Of a stretch of 64,000 nt of DNA, positions 8,511-16,847 are shown one piece after another. The position numbers and the translations under genes were made by a program. Origin of the DNA: Marinobacter xestospongiae (GTDB lineage: Bacteria > Pseudomonadota > Gammaproteobacteria > Pseudomonadales > Oleiphilaceae); assembly GCF_023156385.1 (NCBI RefSeq), contig NZ_JAKZAK010000002.1, positions 186,001 through 250,000 on the forward strand, read 5' to 3'. How positions within the stretch are numbered: position 1 is the first letter of the stretch; each line of letters starts with the position of its first letter. The notes below the pieces were generated by a model that worked only from the letters and a program-made list of their open reading frames with translations, was not told the origin of the DNA and searched no databases.

Positions 8511-9478
8511 GTTGTACTCCTGCTATCCATCGTAACGGGGCCAGTGCCTGCCCCCAGGTTTTCGGCCCAGGTATGGTAGGCGCTTTCCCCCTGCTCACGC
8601 ACGTATTTTTCAAGCCACTCAATAAAGACCCGAATCTTCTGGGGCAGGTACTCCCGCTCCGGATACACCACCCACACACCAAACCCGGGCGGTCGGTACG
8701 CCGGCGCCACTGGCACAATCTGCCCCCCGGCAAGCCAGTCCCGGGCAATAAAGTGCGGCACCTGAGTCAGCCCGGCCCCGGCCGCACACAGCTCGGCAAG
8801 GGCCTCGCCATCGTCCACCACAAACTGGCGCCCGGGGTCCAGCATCAGGGATTCCTCGTCACCCGGCACCATAACCGGCAGCACCCGACCGGTCTGCTGG
8901 AAACGGAACCGGACCCAGGGGTGGCGGCCAAAATCCGTTGCGGCAATGGTCCGGGTCGCCCCCAGGTAAGCCGGTGAGCCACAGATCAGAAAGTCCACCG
9001 GGCTGAGCTGACGGGCAATCAACCCGGACTCCGCCAGGGTGCCGCTGCGAATGGAAACGTCGATACCCTGCTCGATCATATCGACGTAGCTGTCATCGAA
9101 CCGCACATCCAGCTCGATATCGGGGTAACGCTCGCGAAAGCCCGAAAGCATGGGCACCACATAGCGACGGCCGTAGGACACCGGCACATTGACCCGCAAC
9201 CTTCCCGATGGGCTGTCGTTCTGTCGCCCCAGGTCCTTTTCACACTGGTCCAATTCGCTAACCAGCTGACGCACCGTCTTGGCGTAGTTCTGTCCCGCCA
9301 CGGTGAGAGTCAGTTGGCGGGTGGTGCGGTGAAACAGCAACAGCCGCAGGTCTTCTTCCAGACGCGCGATCGCCTTGCTGACGGTTGACGGTGACAGCCC
9401 CTGCACGGCGGCCGCCGCTGCAAAACTGCCCCGGTCCACCACCGTCAGGAACAGGCGAATCAGATTTAGCTTATCCAT
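8507..9478 (-). CDS. LysR-family transcriptional regulator
   Basis: A 323-aa LysR protein. The N-terminal winged HTH (residues about 1-60: NLIRLFLTVVDRGSFAAAAAVQGLSPSTVSKAIARLEEDL) is followed by a substrate-binding domain containing GRLRVNVPVSYGRRYVVPML and DVSIRSGTL. It resembles the large clade typified by DmlR/AaeR. It is divergent from the DJ-1/PfpI gene, with candidate inverted-repeat operators between them, and is overlapped at its 3' end by the zinc-ribbon gene. Control of the DJ-1 gene is the default inference for such a pair. Confidence 0.9.
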   Translation of the reverse strand: MDKLNLIRLFLTVVDRGSFAAAAAVQGLSPSTVSKAIARLEEDLRLLLFHRTTRQLTLTVAGQNYAKTVRQLVSELDQCEKDLGRQNDSPSGRLRVNVPVSYGRRYVVPMLSGFRERYPDIELDVRFDDSYVDMIEQGIDVSIRSGTLAESGLIARQLSPVDFLICGSPAYLGATRTIAATDFGRHPWVRFRFQQTGRVLPVMVPGDEESLMLDPGRQFVVDDGEALAELCAAGAGLTQVPHFIARDWLAGGQIVPVAPAYRPPGFGVWVVYPEREYLPQKIRVFIEWLEKYVREQGESAYHTWAENLGAGTGPVTMDSRSTT

Positions 9479-9480
9479 TC

Positions 9481-9517
9481 GTGAAATTTCTTCACATCAG
9501 TTGCCATGATTGTGGCA
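9481..9517. promoter_or_regulatory. Two inverted repeats between the LysR and DJ-1 genes
   Basis: GTGAA-N5-TTCAC (9481-9495) lies immediately upstream of the LysR start, and TGCCA-N6-TGGCA (9502-9517) follows. Both are perfect short dyads of LysR-site size. A possible -10 (TAGAAT) for the DJ-1 gene is at 9541-9546. Function is inferred. Confidence 0.45.
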
Positions 9518-9612
9518 TTTAAGCACAGCCGGGGGCGCCATAGAATCCCAGGGAACTGGTCAGCAAAAGTCTGACTGACTACCCGTGCCCGCCCGTGACT
9601 CAAGGAGATTCC

Positions 9613-10290
9613 ATGATTCATCGCTACCTGCTTCCTACCCTTCTCAAACGCACCCTGTTCGCGCTCTCACTCCTGCTGGTGGCTGCCTCAGCCCAGGCTG
9701 ACAAGCGCATCGGCATCATAGTCTTCGATGGCGTGCTGACCTCTGACATCACCGCCCCGATCGAAGTCTTCGGCATTGCCAGCAAGAAAGCCTGGTTCTC
9801 GGATTACGACGTCATCACCATCAACGTGGGTGACGGCGCTACCGTGACCTCGGAAGAAGGCCTGACCCTGGCCGTTGACGCCCATCTCAGCGACCGCCCC
9901 GAAGTGGACGTACTGCTGGTCCCCAGCAGCTACGACATGGACCCGCTGCTTGAGAACAAGGACCTGATCGGTTACATCCGCGAGCTGGAGCCCAAGATCG
10001 AATGGCTCGCCAGCAACTGCTCGGGCGCCTTCGTACTGGCGGAGGCCGGCGTACTGGACGGCAGGAAAGCCACGACCTGGGCCGGCGGAGAAGGCGATCT
10101 GGAAGACGATTATCCTGCGGTGGACGTACAATACGACACCAACTACGTCATCGACGGCAACGTCATTACCTCCAATGGCAGCGTGGTGAGCTACGAAGCC
10201 GCCCTGGCGCTGCTGGCCCAGATGTCCTCGGAAGGCCGGGCTGACGAAGTACGTGCAGCACTGCAGATGCAACGGGTCTGGAAGTTGTGA
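9613..10290 (+). CDS. Exported DJ-1/PfpI-family protein
   Basis: A 225-aa protein with an N-terminal signal peptide or anchor (residues 1-29, ending ASAQA) and a DJ-1/PfpI domain. The nucleophile-elbow cysteine is in ASNCSGAFVLAEAG (C136), and the conserved block WAGGEGDLEDDY with ITSNGSVVSYEAAL follows, as in GATase1-like proteins of the AraC N-terminal type (ThiJ-like). The ATG at 9613 is chosen because AAGGAG sits six bases upstream; an earlier in-frame start at 9595 lacks this. Export is unusual, since most relatives are cytoplasmic. The substrate is unknown. Confidence 0.82.
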   Translation: MIHRYLLPTLLKRTLFALSLLLVAASAQADKRIGIIVFDGVLTSDITAPIEVFGIASKKAWFSDYDVITINVGDGATVTSEEGLTLAVDAHLSDRPEVDVLLVPSSYDMDPLLENKDLIGYIRELEPKIEWLASNCSGAFVLAEAGVLDGRKATTWAGGEGDLEDDYPAVDVQYDTNYVIDGNVITSNGSVVSYEAALALLAQMSSEGRADEVRAALQMQRVWKL

Positions 10291-10329
10291 TGACGCTGGT
10301 CTGACCGGCGAATTGTCCAGACAAAACAC

Positions 10330-10365
10330 TTCGTCACAGGGATACCTTGGCATCCCTGTGACGAA
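10330..10365. terminator. Perfect 14-bp hairpin after the DJ-1 gene
   Basis: Arms TTCGTCACAGGGAT and ATCCCTGTGACGAA are fully complementary with an 8-nt loop, 40 bases past the stop. No T-run follows, so it is either a weak or Rho-assisted terminator or an mRNA-stabilising hairpin. Confidence 0.5.
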
Positions 10366-10376
10366 TCCTGCAAAAT

Positions 10377-10411
10377 CGGAGATCCGACCATTGTCCAAGC
10401 AAGGATCTCCG
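10377..10411 (+). promoter_or_regulatory. Hairpin that would sequester the cheV ribosome-binding site
   Basis: Arms CGGAGATCC (10377-10385) and GGATCTCCG (10403-10411) are perfectly complementary. The right arm covers most of the AAGGA Shine-Dalgarno sequence (10401-10405), which is eight bases before the cheV ATG. If it folds in the mRNA it would reduce cheV initiation. Confidence 0.4.
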
Positions 10412-10413
10412 TC

Positions 10414-11295
10414 ATGTCCGATCGCGCGGCCCATCCGCAGAAACTGCTGCTGTTCAGCCTGGTTGGAGAGCGCCCGTTTGCTCTCGGCACGCTGAAGGTT
10501 CGCGAGATCGTACCCTGCCAGCCGCTGACTCACCTTCCTCACAGCCACCCGGCGGTGATCGGCACCATGAGTTTTCGCGGTCGCGCGGTTCCAGTAGTGG
10601 ATATGGCCGCTGCGGTAGGCTACCCACCGCTAAACGAAACCGAGCGCCAGCAAGGCTCCATCATCGTCACCGACGTTCAGCGCACAGAGATGGGCTTTCT
10701 GGTCCGTAAAGTCTCCAATATCATCGAAATTGACTGGAAGGAAGTGCGTTCGGCACCCAAGGGGCTGGGCAGCCAGGCCTTTGTGGCCGGCCTGCTGGAA
10801 CGCGATGGCAAGCTGGTGCAGTTGCTGGATTTGGAACTGCTGCTGGCGAAGATCTACCCGGCCTCGGCGGAGGGTGATGAGGTCAACCTGACGGATGTCC
10901 AGAGCGAGCAGCTCAAAACCCTTCACATTCTCATCGTCGATGACTCCAAGGTCGCCCGTAAGCAGCTGTCTGACGTGCTCGACCAGCACGACATCTCCTA
11001 CCAGGTGGCAACCAACGGTCAGGATGCCCTGCAGATGGTGATGAGCGCCAACGAGGGCACACCGGTGGATGTGCTGGTCAGCGATATCGAAATGCCGGAG
11101 ATGGACGGTTACGAACTGACGTTCAACATCCGCGACAACCAGTCACTCAATCAGCCCTATGTCATTCTGCACAGTTCCCTGAACAGTGAAATGAGCGTGA
11201 GCTACGCCCGCCAGGTCGGTGCCGATGAGGCGTTGACCAAGTTCGATGCCGGAGAGCTGTTGATGGGCATCCTGCGCGGTATAAAACATCAGTGA
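10414..11295 (+). CDS. cheV: Chemotaxis coupling protein CheV (CheW plus receiver domain)
   Basis: A 293-aa hybrid that couples chemoreceptors to CheA and is tuned by phosphorylation. Residues about 10-150 form a CheW domain (FSLVGERPFALGTLKVREIV, then GLLERDGKLVQLLDLELLL). Residues about 171-292 are a receiver with acidic residues D176-D177, phospho-acceptor D224 in LVSDIEMPEMDGYE and the conserved Lys in LTKF. It lies upstream of a TPR gene in the same direction and far from other chemotaxis genes except the chemoreceptor near 24450. A receptor for a particular signal cannot be assigned. Confidence 0.93.
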   Translation: MSDRAAHPQKLLLFSLVGERPFALGTLKVREIVPCQPLTHLPHSHPAVIGTMSFRGRAVPVVDMAAAVGYPPLNETERQQGSIIVTDVQRTEMGFLVRKVSNIIEIDWKEVRSAPKGLGSQAFVAGLLERDGKLVQLLDLELLLAKIYPASAEGDEVNLTDVQSEQLKTLHILIVDDSKVARKQLSDVLDQHDISYQVATNGQDALQMVMSANEGTPVDVLVSDIEMPEMDGYELTFNIRDNQSLNQPYVILHSSLNSEMSVSYARQVGADEALTKFDAGELLMGILRGIKHQ

Positions 11296-11340
11296 TCGAC
11301 CACCCACTACCATCGATTAACGAATACAAGGACCGTACCC

Positions 11341-12141
11341 ATGTCTTCCCAGAACAGCATTGCCACCGAGTTGCAGCGCCTGCAGGACATCATCCTCGAT
11401 GAAGAGGCAAGCTTCAGCGGCACCGAAATGGTCAGTAATCTGGAGGCCTTGCTGGGCCAAGTGGACCAGCCCCAGGGCCCCATCGCCGGGCAGATCCTGA
11501 ACCTGCTGTCGCTGGTGCAGAACAAGCGCGGCGACACCGATGAAGTACTGAAACACGGCGAAGCCTGCGTCACCATTGACCAACGAACACCGTTCCTCAA
11601 TGACGAAAGCCGCTTCTATCTACACTACCGCCTGAGCTGTGCGCTGGAAGAAGACGACCAACCGGAACGGGCGATGATGTACCTGAACCTGGTTCTGCAG
11701 AACCCCGTCGCCGTCACCCTGGATGACGATCAACACCGGACCCTGGTGGAAAGCCTGGCTCGCCTGCTGCACGAGGCCGCTCATTTCGAGGAAGCCCTGG
11801 CGCTCAACACCAACCTGCTCGATCAGGCCGAGACCGCCGGCGAAACCAACCTGCGGGTGCTCAACAACCTGGCCCAGAACTGCTACGAACTGGGACGGCT
11901 GGAAGATGCGGAAAGTTACCTGCGTCAGCGGCTCGCTGCGGCCCAGGCTGCCGACGAGGAAGGCTTTGAAGACGCCTTTGACAGCCTGTTCCAGTTGGGC
12001 GTACTGAGCTTTGAAAGCGGCAACCCGGAGCAGGCCCGCCAGTTGTTTGAACAACGCCTGGCACTGGCCCGGAACCACGGTGATGAGTTCGATGTCAGCG
12101 AGGCTGAAGAAACCCTGGCGGAACTGGCAGAGCGCAGCTAG
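11341..12141 (+). CDS. Cytoplasmic tetratricopeptide-repeat protein
   Basis: A 266-aa all-helical protein without a signal peptide. Repeats consistent with TPRs are visible around residues 110-145 (EEALALNTNLLDQAETAG), 150-190 (LRVLNNLAQNCYELGRLEDAESYLRQRLAAA) and 200-245 (FQLGVLSFESGNPEQARQLFEQRLALA). It follows cheV by 45 bases and is probably cotranscribed, so a role in assembling signalling complexes is possible but unproven. Its TAG stop is formed by a target TA plus the first G of a mobile-element end. Confidence 0.75.
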   Translation: MSSQNSIATELQRLQDIILDEEASFSGTEMVSNLEALLGQVDQPQGPIAGQILNLLSLVQNKRGDTDEVLKHGEACVTIDQRTPFLNDESRFYLHYRLSCALEEDDQPERAMMYLNLVLQNPVAVTLDDDQHRTLVESLARLLHEAAHFEEALALNTNLLDQAETAGETNLRVLNNLAQNCYELGRLEDAESYLRQRLAAAQAADEEGFEDAFDSLFQLGVLSFESGNPEQARQLFEQRLALARNHGDEFDVSEAEETLAELAERS

Positions 12142-12161
12142 TGTCCCGTCTGGTTGATTCG
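12138..12161. repeat. Solitary terminal repeat of the miniature element found complete at 41022-41285
   Basis: After CTAG at 12138-12141, the 21 bases from 12141 match the right terminal repeat of the 264-bp element at 20 of 21 positions (GTGTCCCGTCTGGTT..., one A to G change). Similarity then stops and no second end is visible before the convergent MFS gene, so this is a truncated or solo end. The target TA plus first G makes the TAG stop of the TPR gene. Confidence 0.7.
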
Positions 12162-12220
12162 CTCATCGGTTGCGCCGCCGATACCGGCGCTCGCATTCCA
12201 ACACATTGACAACAGCGCCC

Positions 12221-12242
12221 CGCCCTCTGAATTCAGGGGGCG
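12221..12242. terminator. Short palindrome at the 3' ends of the TPR and MFS genes
   Basis: An 11-pair self-complementary sequence (one G-T pair) centred on TGAATTCA lies between the convergent TPR and MFS genes and overlaps the last codons of the MFS gene. It could act as a bidirectional terminator, but no T-run follows on either strand. Confidence 0.35.
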
Positions 12243-13456
12243 TTGGCCAGGCTGTTATCGTCGGTTTCGCCAGTCTCCGGGGTTCGGCGACTCAGCCCTA
12301 CCATCATCGCCAGGACCAGCAGCAAGCCCGCAGACGCGGCATACGGCAAGACCGGCGACACTTCGTACGCCAGGGTACTGAGCAACGGCGTGACTACCAT
12401 TGCCAGCCCCTGCACGGCGGTAACGGAACCAGCAGCGACGCCCTGCTCCCGGGCCGTTACCGAATTGGCCGCCAGGGTCTGGATCGCGGGAAACACCAGC
12501 CCCAGGCCCATGGCCATGACGCAGTAGCACACCACCAGCCCCACCACCGACGACAACAGCGACACCAGCGCAAACCCCACTGCCGCGATCAGTGCTCCCA
12601 CACCGAGACAGAGCCTGGGTGATGCACTGCCAAACCGCGACAGGCCACCCTGCACCAGGATAAGGGTTACGCCAACGGCGGTGATTGCCATGCCCGCCGC
12701 CCGGGCAGCCTCGTTGGCAGGCAACGCCAGGCGGTCCATGGCAAAGAATCCAACGGTCATCTGCGCGGTAATCACCCCGCTCATGGCCAGCAACATGCCT
12801 GCCAGCGGTAATCGCAGACGGGGATCGGTCAGCCGTACCGGCGGTGCATCGCTGTGCTCATGGCGACCGTCCTTCGGCAGCACCCGCGCCAGCCAGATCA
12901 TACCCAACAGCGGCAGCAGTGCTGCCACGTACAACGGCAAAACCAGGCTGTCCTGTACCAGCAACCCACCCAGCATGGGCCCCAACACCATGCCGAGGGC
13001 GTTGGCAGCCCCCAACCGGGCCATGATGCCACCCCGCTCCGCCGGCGCGGTGGTATCAGCCACCCGGGCAGCACTGACCGATGGCAGGGCGGCATAGAAC
13101 GCGCCGACCAGGCCCCGGAACAGAATCATCACGCTGAGGGTCAACCAGGCTGCCGGCGGTTCGTCCAGCATAACGTCCAGACCCCAGGCCAGCAGCAGGT
13201 AACTGACCAGATACCCGGCAGCAGCCTGCAGCAGCACGGTTCTCCGGCCCCGACGATCGCTGCGCCGTCCCCAGACCCGGGCCATCAGCATCCACAGCAC
13301 CCCCGAAGCGGTCACCACCAAACCACCGTGCCATTCCGACAGTTGCAGCTCGCGAATGATCGGGCCAATGACCGGGACGATGGCCATCATCGCGGTCAGG
13401 CAAAGGGTGTTAAACAGCAGAAGGGCGTTCAGTTCGGATCTGGCGGCAGTGCTCAT
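12233..13456 (-). CDS. Major facilitator superfamily transporter
   Basis: A 407-aa inner-membrane carrier with about 12 hydrophobic helices. The motif-A-like loop between helices 2 and 3 is clear (ARVWGRRSDRRGRRTVLL), and a second, weaker copy follows the middle of the protein. The segment LGAANALGMVLGPMLGG resembles motif C of drug/proton antiporters, so export of a small toxic compound is plausible. It is alone in its transcription unit, divergent from nothing obvious and convergent with the TPR gene. The substrate cannot be named. Confidence 0.85.
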   Translation of the reverse strand: MSTAARSELNALLLFNTLCLTAMMAIVPVIGPIIRELQLSEWHGGLVVTASGVLWMLMARVWGRRSDRRGRRTVLLQAAAGYLVSYLLLAWGLDVMLDEPPAAWLTLSVMILFRGLVGAFYAALPSVSAARVADTTAPAERGGIMARLGAANALGMVLGPMLGGLLVQDSLVLPLYVAALLPLLGMIWLARVLPKDGRHEHSDAPPVRLTDPRLRLPLAGMLLAMSGVITAQMTVGFFAMDRLALPANEAARAAGMAITAVGVTLILVQGGLSRFGSASPRLCLGVGALIAAVGFALVSLLSSVVGLVVCYCVMAMGLGLVFPAIQTLAANSVTAREQGVAAGSVTAVQGLAMVVTPLLSTLAYEVSPVLPYAASAGLLLVLAMMVGLSRRTPETGETDDNSLANAP

Positions 13457-13543
13457 GTCATGCTCTCCCTGGCAGCCTGGCGTCCAACAGGACCACCGAA
13501 AAGAGAATGATACTCACTAACAACAATACTGTATAGCGGAAGG

Positions 13544-14491
13544 TCAACCGGCGAACGGTTTTCTGAACGTCCGGTACTCTGCCTGTGCCCGATCGAGTGG
13601 TTGGGGCTTGAGGATCACAGTCTGTCCCGGCTGGCACTGGGCCAGTCGGCTACAGGCAAGTGGCGTCAGGGTACCCAGGCGCGGGTAGCCACCAATGGTC
13701 TGGCGATCATTCAGCAGTACGATCGGTTGGCCATCCGGCGGTACCTGCACCGCCCCAAGCGCAATACCTTCGGACACCAGATTGCCAACCTCGCTGTTAA
13801 GCACTGGACCAGCCAGGCGGATGCCCATCCGGTCAGAACGGCTGTCCACCGTCCACTCGGCGTTGAACGCATCAAACAGGCTGCGGCCACTGAATGCCCC
13901 AATCTGCGCGCCTGGCACCAGCCCCAACACCACCGTCTGACGATAGTCCGGACGCTGCTCCCGTGGCACCTCGAGGACGCTGGGCGCCGGCGACTGAGCT
14001 GGGGTGCTTACCCTCAAGGCGTCACCCACCGCCAGTTGACGGCCCTCACCATCGTGGCCTCCCAGGGCTTCCCGTGCCACCCCGGCACGACTCCCCAGCA
14101 CCGGTTCGGCATGGAAGCCACCGGCAATCGCCAGGTAGGCCCGCATCCCCTGCCGCGGGGCGGCAAAGCCCAGCACCTGACCGGGAGCCAACTGCAAGGT
14201 ACGCCAGGGAGACAACGCAACGCCGTCGATGGTGGCGCCAAGATCTGCACCACACAGCGCCAGGGTGAGATCCCGGGACGCCTGCAGCTGCAAGCCCCCG
14301 AAGGTCACCTCCAGCGCCGCTGCCCCCCAGGCATTACCCACAAGCTGATTGGCCCAGGCCCAGGCGTGGAGGTCCACCGCACCACCCTGGGTAATCCCCA
14401 GGTGACGCACGCCAAACCGACCTGCATCCTGCAACGATGCCAGCGGACCGGCCTTGATCACATCCAGCGCGACAACGGGTCCTGAACTCAT
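13544..14491 (-). CDS. pxpC: 5-oxoprolinase subunit C (biotin-dependent carboxylase-like domain)
   Basis: With PxpA and PxpB it forms the prokaryotic ATP-dependent 5-oxoprolinase, which opens 5-oxo-L-proline (pyroglutamate) to glutamate. The 315-aa protein has the AHS2/KipA-like fold: DAGRFGVRHLGITQGGAVD near the N-terminus, RAYLAIAGGF in the centre, and VLLNDRQTIGGYPRLGTL near the C-terminus. It overlaps pxpB by four bases (14488-14491). It is the last gene of a five-gene operon on the minus strand. Allophanate-hydrolase-like activity is the main alternative, but the presence of PxpA argues for oxoprolinase. Confidence 0.87.
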   Translation of the reverse strand: MSSGPVVALDVIKAGPLASLQDAGRFGVRHLGITQGGAVDLHAWAWANQLVGNAWGAAALEVTFGGLQLQASRDLTLALCGADLGATIDGVALSPWRTLQLAPGQVLGFAAPRQGMRAYLAIAGGFHAEPVLGSRAGVAREALGGHDGEGRQLAVGDALRVSTPAQSPAPSVLEVPREQRPDYRQTVVLGLVPGAQIGAFSGRSLFDAFNAEWTVDSRSDRMGIRLAGPVLNSEVGNLVSEGIALGAVQVPPDGQPIVLLNDRQTIGGYPRLGTLTPLACSRLAQCQPGQTVILKPQPLDRAQAEYRTFRKPFAG

Positions 14492-15195
14492 GACGCCTCC
14501 AACGGGGTGGTATCACCTCCCAGACGCAGAAACTCCTCACGGCTGACGGGGACCATGCGTACCCGGTCGCCCACCTGCAAATAGCTCATCTCGTGGCGAT
14601 GACGATCAAACAGGGTGACTGGCGTACGGCCCAGCAGATTCCAGCCTCCGGGCGACACCGCCGGGTAGGCCGAGGTCTGGCGCCCGGCAATGGCCACACT
14701 GCCCCGGGGTACCCTGGGGCGCGGGGTGGCCAGACGAGGCGCCTCCAGGCGCGGGTCCAGCGAGCCCATGAACGCAAACCCTGGCGCAAAGCCCAGGGCA
14801 AACACCCGGTAAGTGGTCTGGGTATGCAACGCCACCAACTGCTCCAGACCCAGAGCACGGGCGTCCGCCAGGGTGGGCAAATCCGGCCCGACCGACGGGT
14901 CATACCACACCGGCAGCTCCTTCTCTGAACCCGAGGCATCGGACTCATCCGGCGCCAACTCAGCCAGCACTGACTGCAGCCTGCGCTGGGCCTGATCCGG
15001 CGTCAGCATCAGTGGGTCGTACTGCACCAGCAGCGTGGTGTAGGACGGCACCAGATCCACCAGCGCCGGGCCAAAGGCCGATTCACACTGCCGGGCCAAC
15101 GCTGTGACCCAGGGCAGGTTGGCCTCGTCGATGGTGTCGAACAGACGCACCAGCCAGCCACCCAGGCCAGCATTCTCGATCCGGGGCGCGTTCAT
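14488..15195 (-). CDS. pxpB: 5-oxoprolinase subunit B
   Basis: A 235-aa AHS1/KipI-like partner of PxpC. Visible conserved blocks include LVDLVPSYTTLLVQYDP, PVWYDPSVGPDL, and FALGFAPGFAFMGSLDPRLEAPRLATPRPRVPRGSV (split here by residues 130-165), ending in PGGWNLLGRTP. The ATG at 15195 is chosen because it overlaps the pxpA stop as ATGA. An upstream in-frame extension to 15276 lies inside pxpA and is spurious. The residues around 65-80 (a Ser/Asp/Glu stretch) look like a lineage-specific insertion. Confidence 0.87.
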   Translation of the reverse strand: MNAPRIENAGLGGWLVRLFDTIDEANLPWVTALARQCESAFGPALVDLVPSYTTLLVQYDPLMLTPDQAQRRLQSVLAELAPDESDASGSEKELPVWYDPSVGPDLPTLADARALGLEQLVALHTQTTYRVFALGFAPGFAFMGSLDPRLEAPRLATPRPRVPRGSVAIAGRQTSAYPAVSPGGWNLLGRTPVTLFDRHRHEMSYLQVGDRVRMVPVSREEFLRLGGDTTPLEAS

Positions 15196-15947
15196 GGCTG
15201 GGCCATCCGCTGCCCAAGGGCCACACGGATGGCCCGGGCCGCCGCAATGGAGGCCTCGTTGTCGCCATGCACACACAGGGTATCTGCCTTCAGGGTCAGC
15301 GGCTGGCCATCCACCGACTGGATACTGCGGCCTTCGGCGAACCGCATCGCCTGGTCAACAATCACCGTTTGATCATGATGCACCGCCCCGTCGCGGGTCC
15401 TTGCCACCAGGCGACCATCGAGGTGATAGGCTCGGTCTGCGAAGGCTTCAAACCACACCGCCAGACCATGATCCTGCGCCAGCGCTTGGGTTGGCTCCGG
15501 GTCGGGCGTGGCTGGCACCACCACGATCAGAGCCGGATCGAACGCCCGCACTCCGCGCATGACCGCCGCCAGCAGCCGGTGATCCCGGGCCATGTCGTTA
15601 TACAGGGCACCGTGCGGCTTGACGTAGCTCAGGGAAGCGCCCTCCGCCCGGCACATCGCCGCGAGGGCACCGATCTGGTACAGCACCAGATTTTCGACCT
15701 GCTCCGGGGTACACGCCATCGACCGCCGGCCAAAGCCGATCAGGTCCGGGTACGCCGGGTGGGCGCCGATACGGACACCGTGACGGACCGCCAGCTGGAC
15801 AGTGGAACGCATAATGTCCTGATCGGACGCATGGAAGCCACAGGCAATGTTGGCCAGATCCAGCAAAGGCACCAGGGCCGGATCATTGCCCATGGTCCAG
15901 GCTCCCAGGCTCTCACCCACATCCGCGTTCAGTAGCAGTTGCGTCAC
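15192..15947 (-). CDS. pxpA: 5-oxoprolinase subunit A (LamB/YcsF family)
   Basis: A 251-aa catalytic-fold subunit of oxoprolinase. The family signature is intact: LLLNADVGES at the N-terminus, ANIACGFHASD near residues 33-43, GAHPAYPDLIGFGRR near 61-75, SYVKPHGALYNDM near 106-118, and CVHGDNE near the C-terminus. It is translationally coupled to pxpB. The arrangement pxpA-pxpB-pxpC matches the commonest bacterial order. Product glutamate would join the pool handled by GdhA, encoded about 11 kb away. Confidence 0.92.
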   Translation of the reverse strand: MTQLLLNADVGESLGAWTMGNDPALVPLLDLANIACGFHASDQDIMRSTVQLAVRHGVRIGAHPAYPDLIGFGRRSMACTPEQVENLVLYQIGALAAMCRAEGASLSYVKPHGALYNDMARDHRLLAAVMRGVRAFDPALIVVVPATPDPEPTQALAQDHGLAVWFEAFADRAYHLDGRLVARTRDGAVHHDQTVIVDQAMRFAEGRSIQSVDGQPLTLKADTLCVHGDNEASIAAARAIRVALGQRMAQP

Positions 15948-15977
15948 AGTGTCTCGTCTCCTCGTTACCGGGCTGTC

Positions 15978-16847
15978 TCAGCAGCAGCCCTGTTGTTTGA
16001 TCGCGGCCCAGTCCACCTTCGGTGCCTGGCGGCCGTGACGTCCCCGGTACGGTGCGTACTCCGGGGATTGCCAGCCTTGCAACCGCTCCGGCGCTACCCG
16101 GAATACCTCAACCCCGAGGGGATTGCAGGTCTGCAGCGGGTCCTGCGCGTTCTCACCCCACAGGTCCACCGACAGGTCGCCTCCCGGGCAGCAGGACATG
16201 GCACACAGCACGTCGATTTCCGCGAAGAATTCCAGGTAATCCCCCGGGCGCGCGGGGCAGGCCTTCATGAAGTACTGGTCGTCGCTGTTCAACCCGGTGC
16301 ACTGGAAGATGTTCAGCACATCGTGGACATCAAACTCCGTCAGTCCCCAGGGCTCAACCGCCCGTACCAGGTTGGAATGGCAGTGAAAATCAAAGTCCTC
16401 ACCGGTCAGCAGGCGGTTGACGTAGGGATCACAGCGGGTACCGAGCAGGTCGTGAACCCGGCCACCTTCGTCGTCTACCCCATAGTTTGCCAGAGTATCG
16501 TCGATGATGGTGGCCATTGGCCGCAGGTAAGGCAGCGTCGACCACAACCGGTCGTAGGTGCTGATGTGGGCCCGCTGCAGCTGGCGGGTGCGGGACGCCC
16601 ACATGCGCTCCCGCGGGTTATGCAGGCTCCACATGTTGAAGTCCCCGACCTGCGGACCGTCGGTGATCCGTACCCGGAACACGTGGCCGGCTGGCACCGT
16701 CCAGGCCAGACCGTCCCGCATTGGCACGGTGTGGGTTGCCACCAGCTCGCGGTCGCCAGCGGCGGCAGTCAGGCCATCGTAGAACGTTTTATCGACATCC
16801 AGCACCGAACCTTTGGTGGCGCGGTAGGCAGCAGGTACATCAGACAT
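15978..16847 (-). CDS. DUF1989 (urea carboxylase-associated) family protein
   Basis: A 289-aa protein of the DUF1989 family, whose members usually accompany urea carboxylase/allophanate hydrolase genes. Typical features are GHVFRVRITDGPQVGDFNMWSLHN, the stretch DYLEFFAEIDVLCAMSCCPGGD with clustered cysteines, and a C-terminal Cys-Cys. The ATG at 16847 has a GGAGGA ribosome site just upstream. It lies between the symporter and pxpA (30-base gap to pxpA), so it belongs to the oxoprolinase-like operon. Its biochemical role is not established; metal or small-molecule handling is plausible from the cysteines. Confidence 0.8.
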   Translation of the reverse strand: MSDVPAAYRATKGSVLDVDKTFYDGLTAAAGDRELVATHTVPMRDGLAWTVPAGHVFRVRITDGPQVGDFNMWSLHNPRERMWASRTRQLQRAHISTYDRLWSTLPYLRPMATIIDDTLANYGVDDEGGRVHDLLGTRCDPYVNRLLTGEDFDFHCHSNLVRAVEPWGLTEFDVHDVLNIFQCTGLNSDDQYFMKACPARPGDYLEFFAEIDVLCAMSCCPGGDLSVDLWGENAQDPLQTCNPLGVEVFRVAPERLQGWQSPEYAPYRGRHGRQAPKVDWAAIKQQGCC

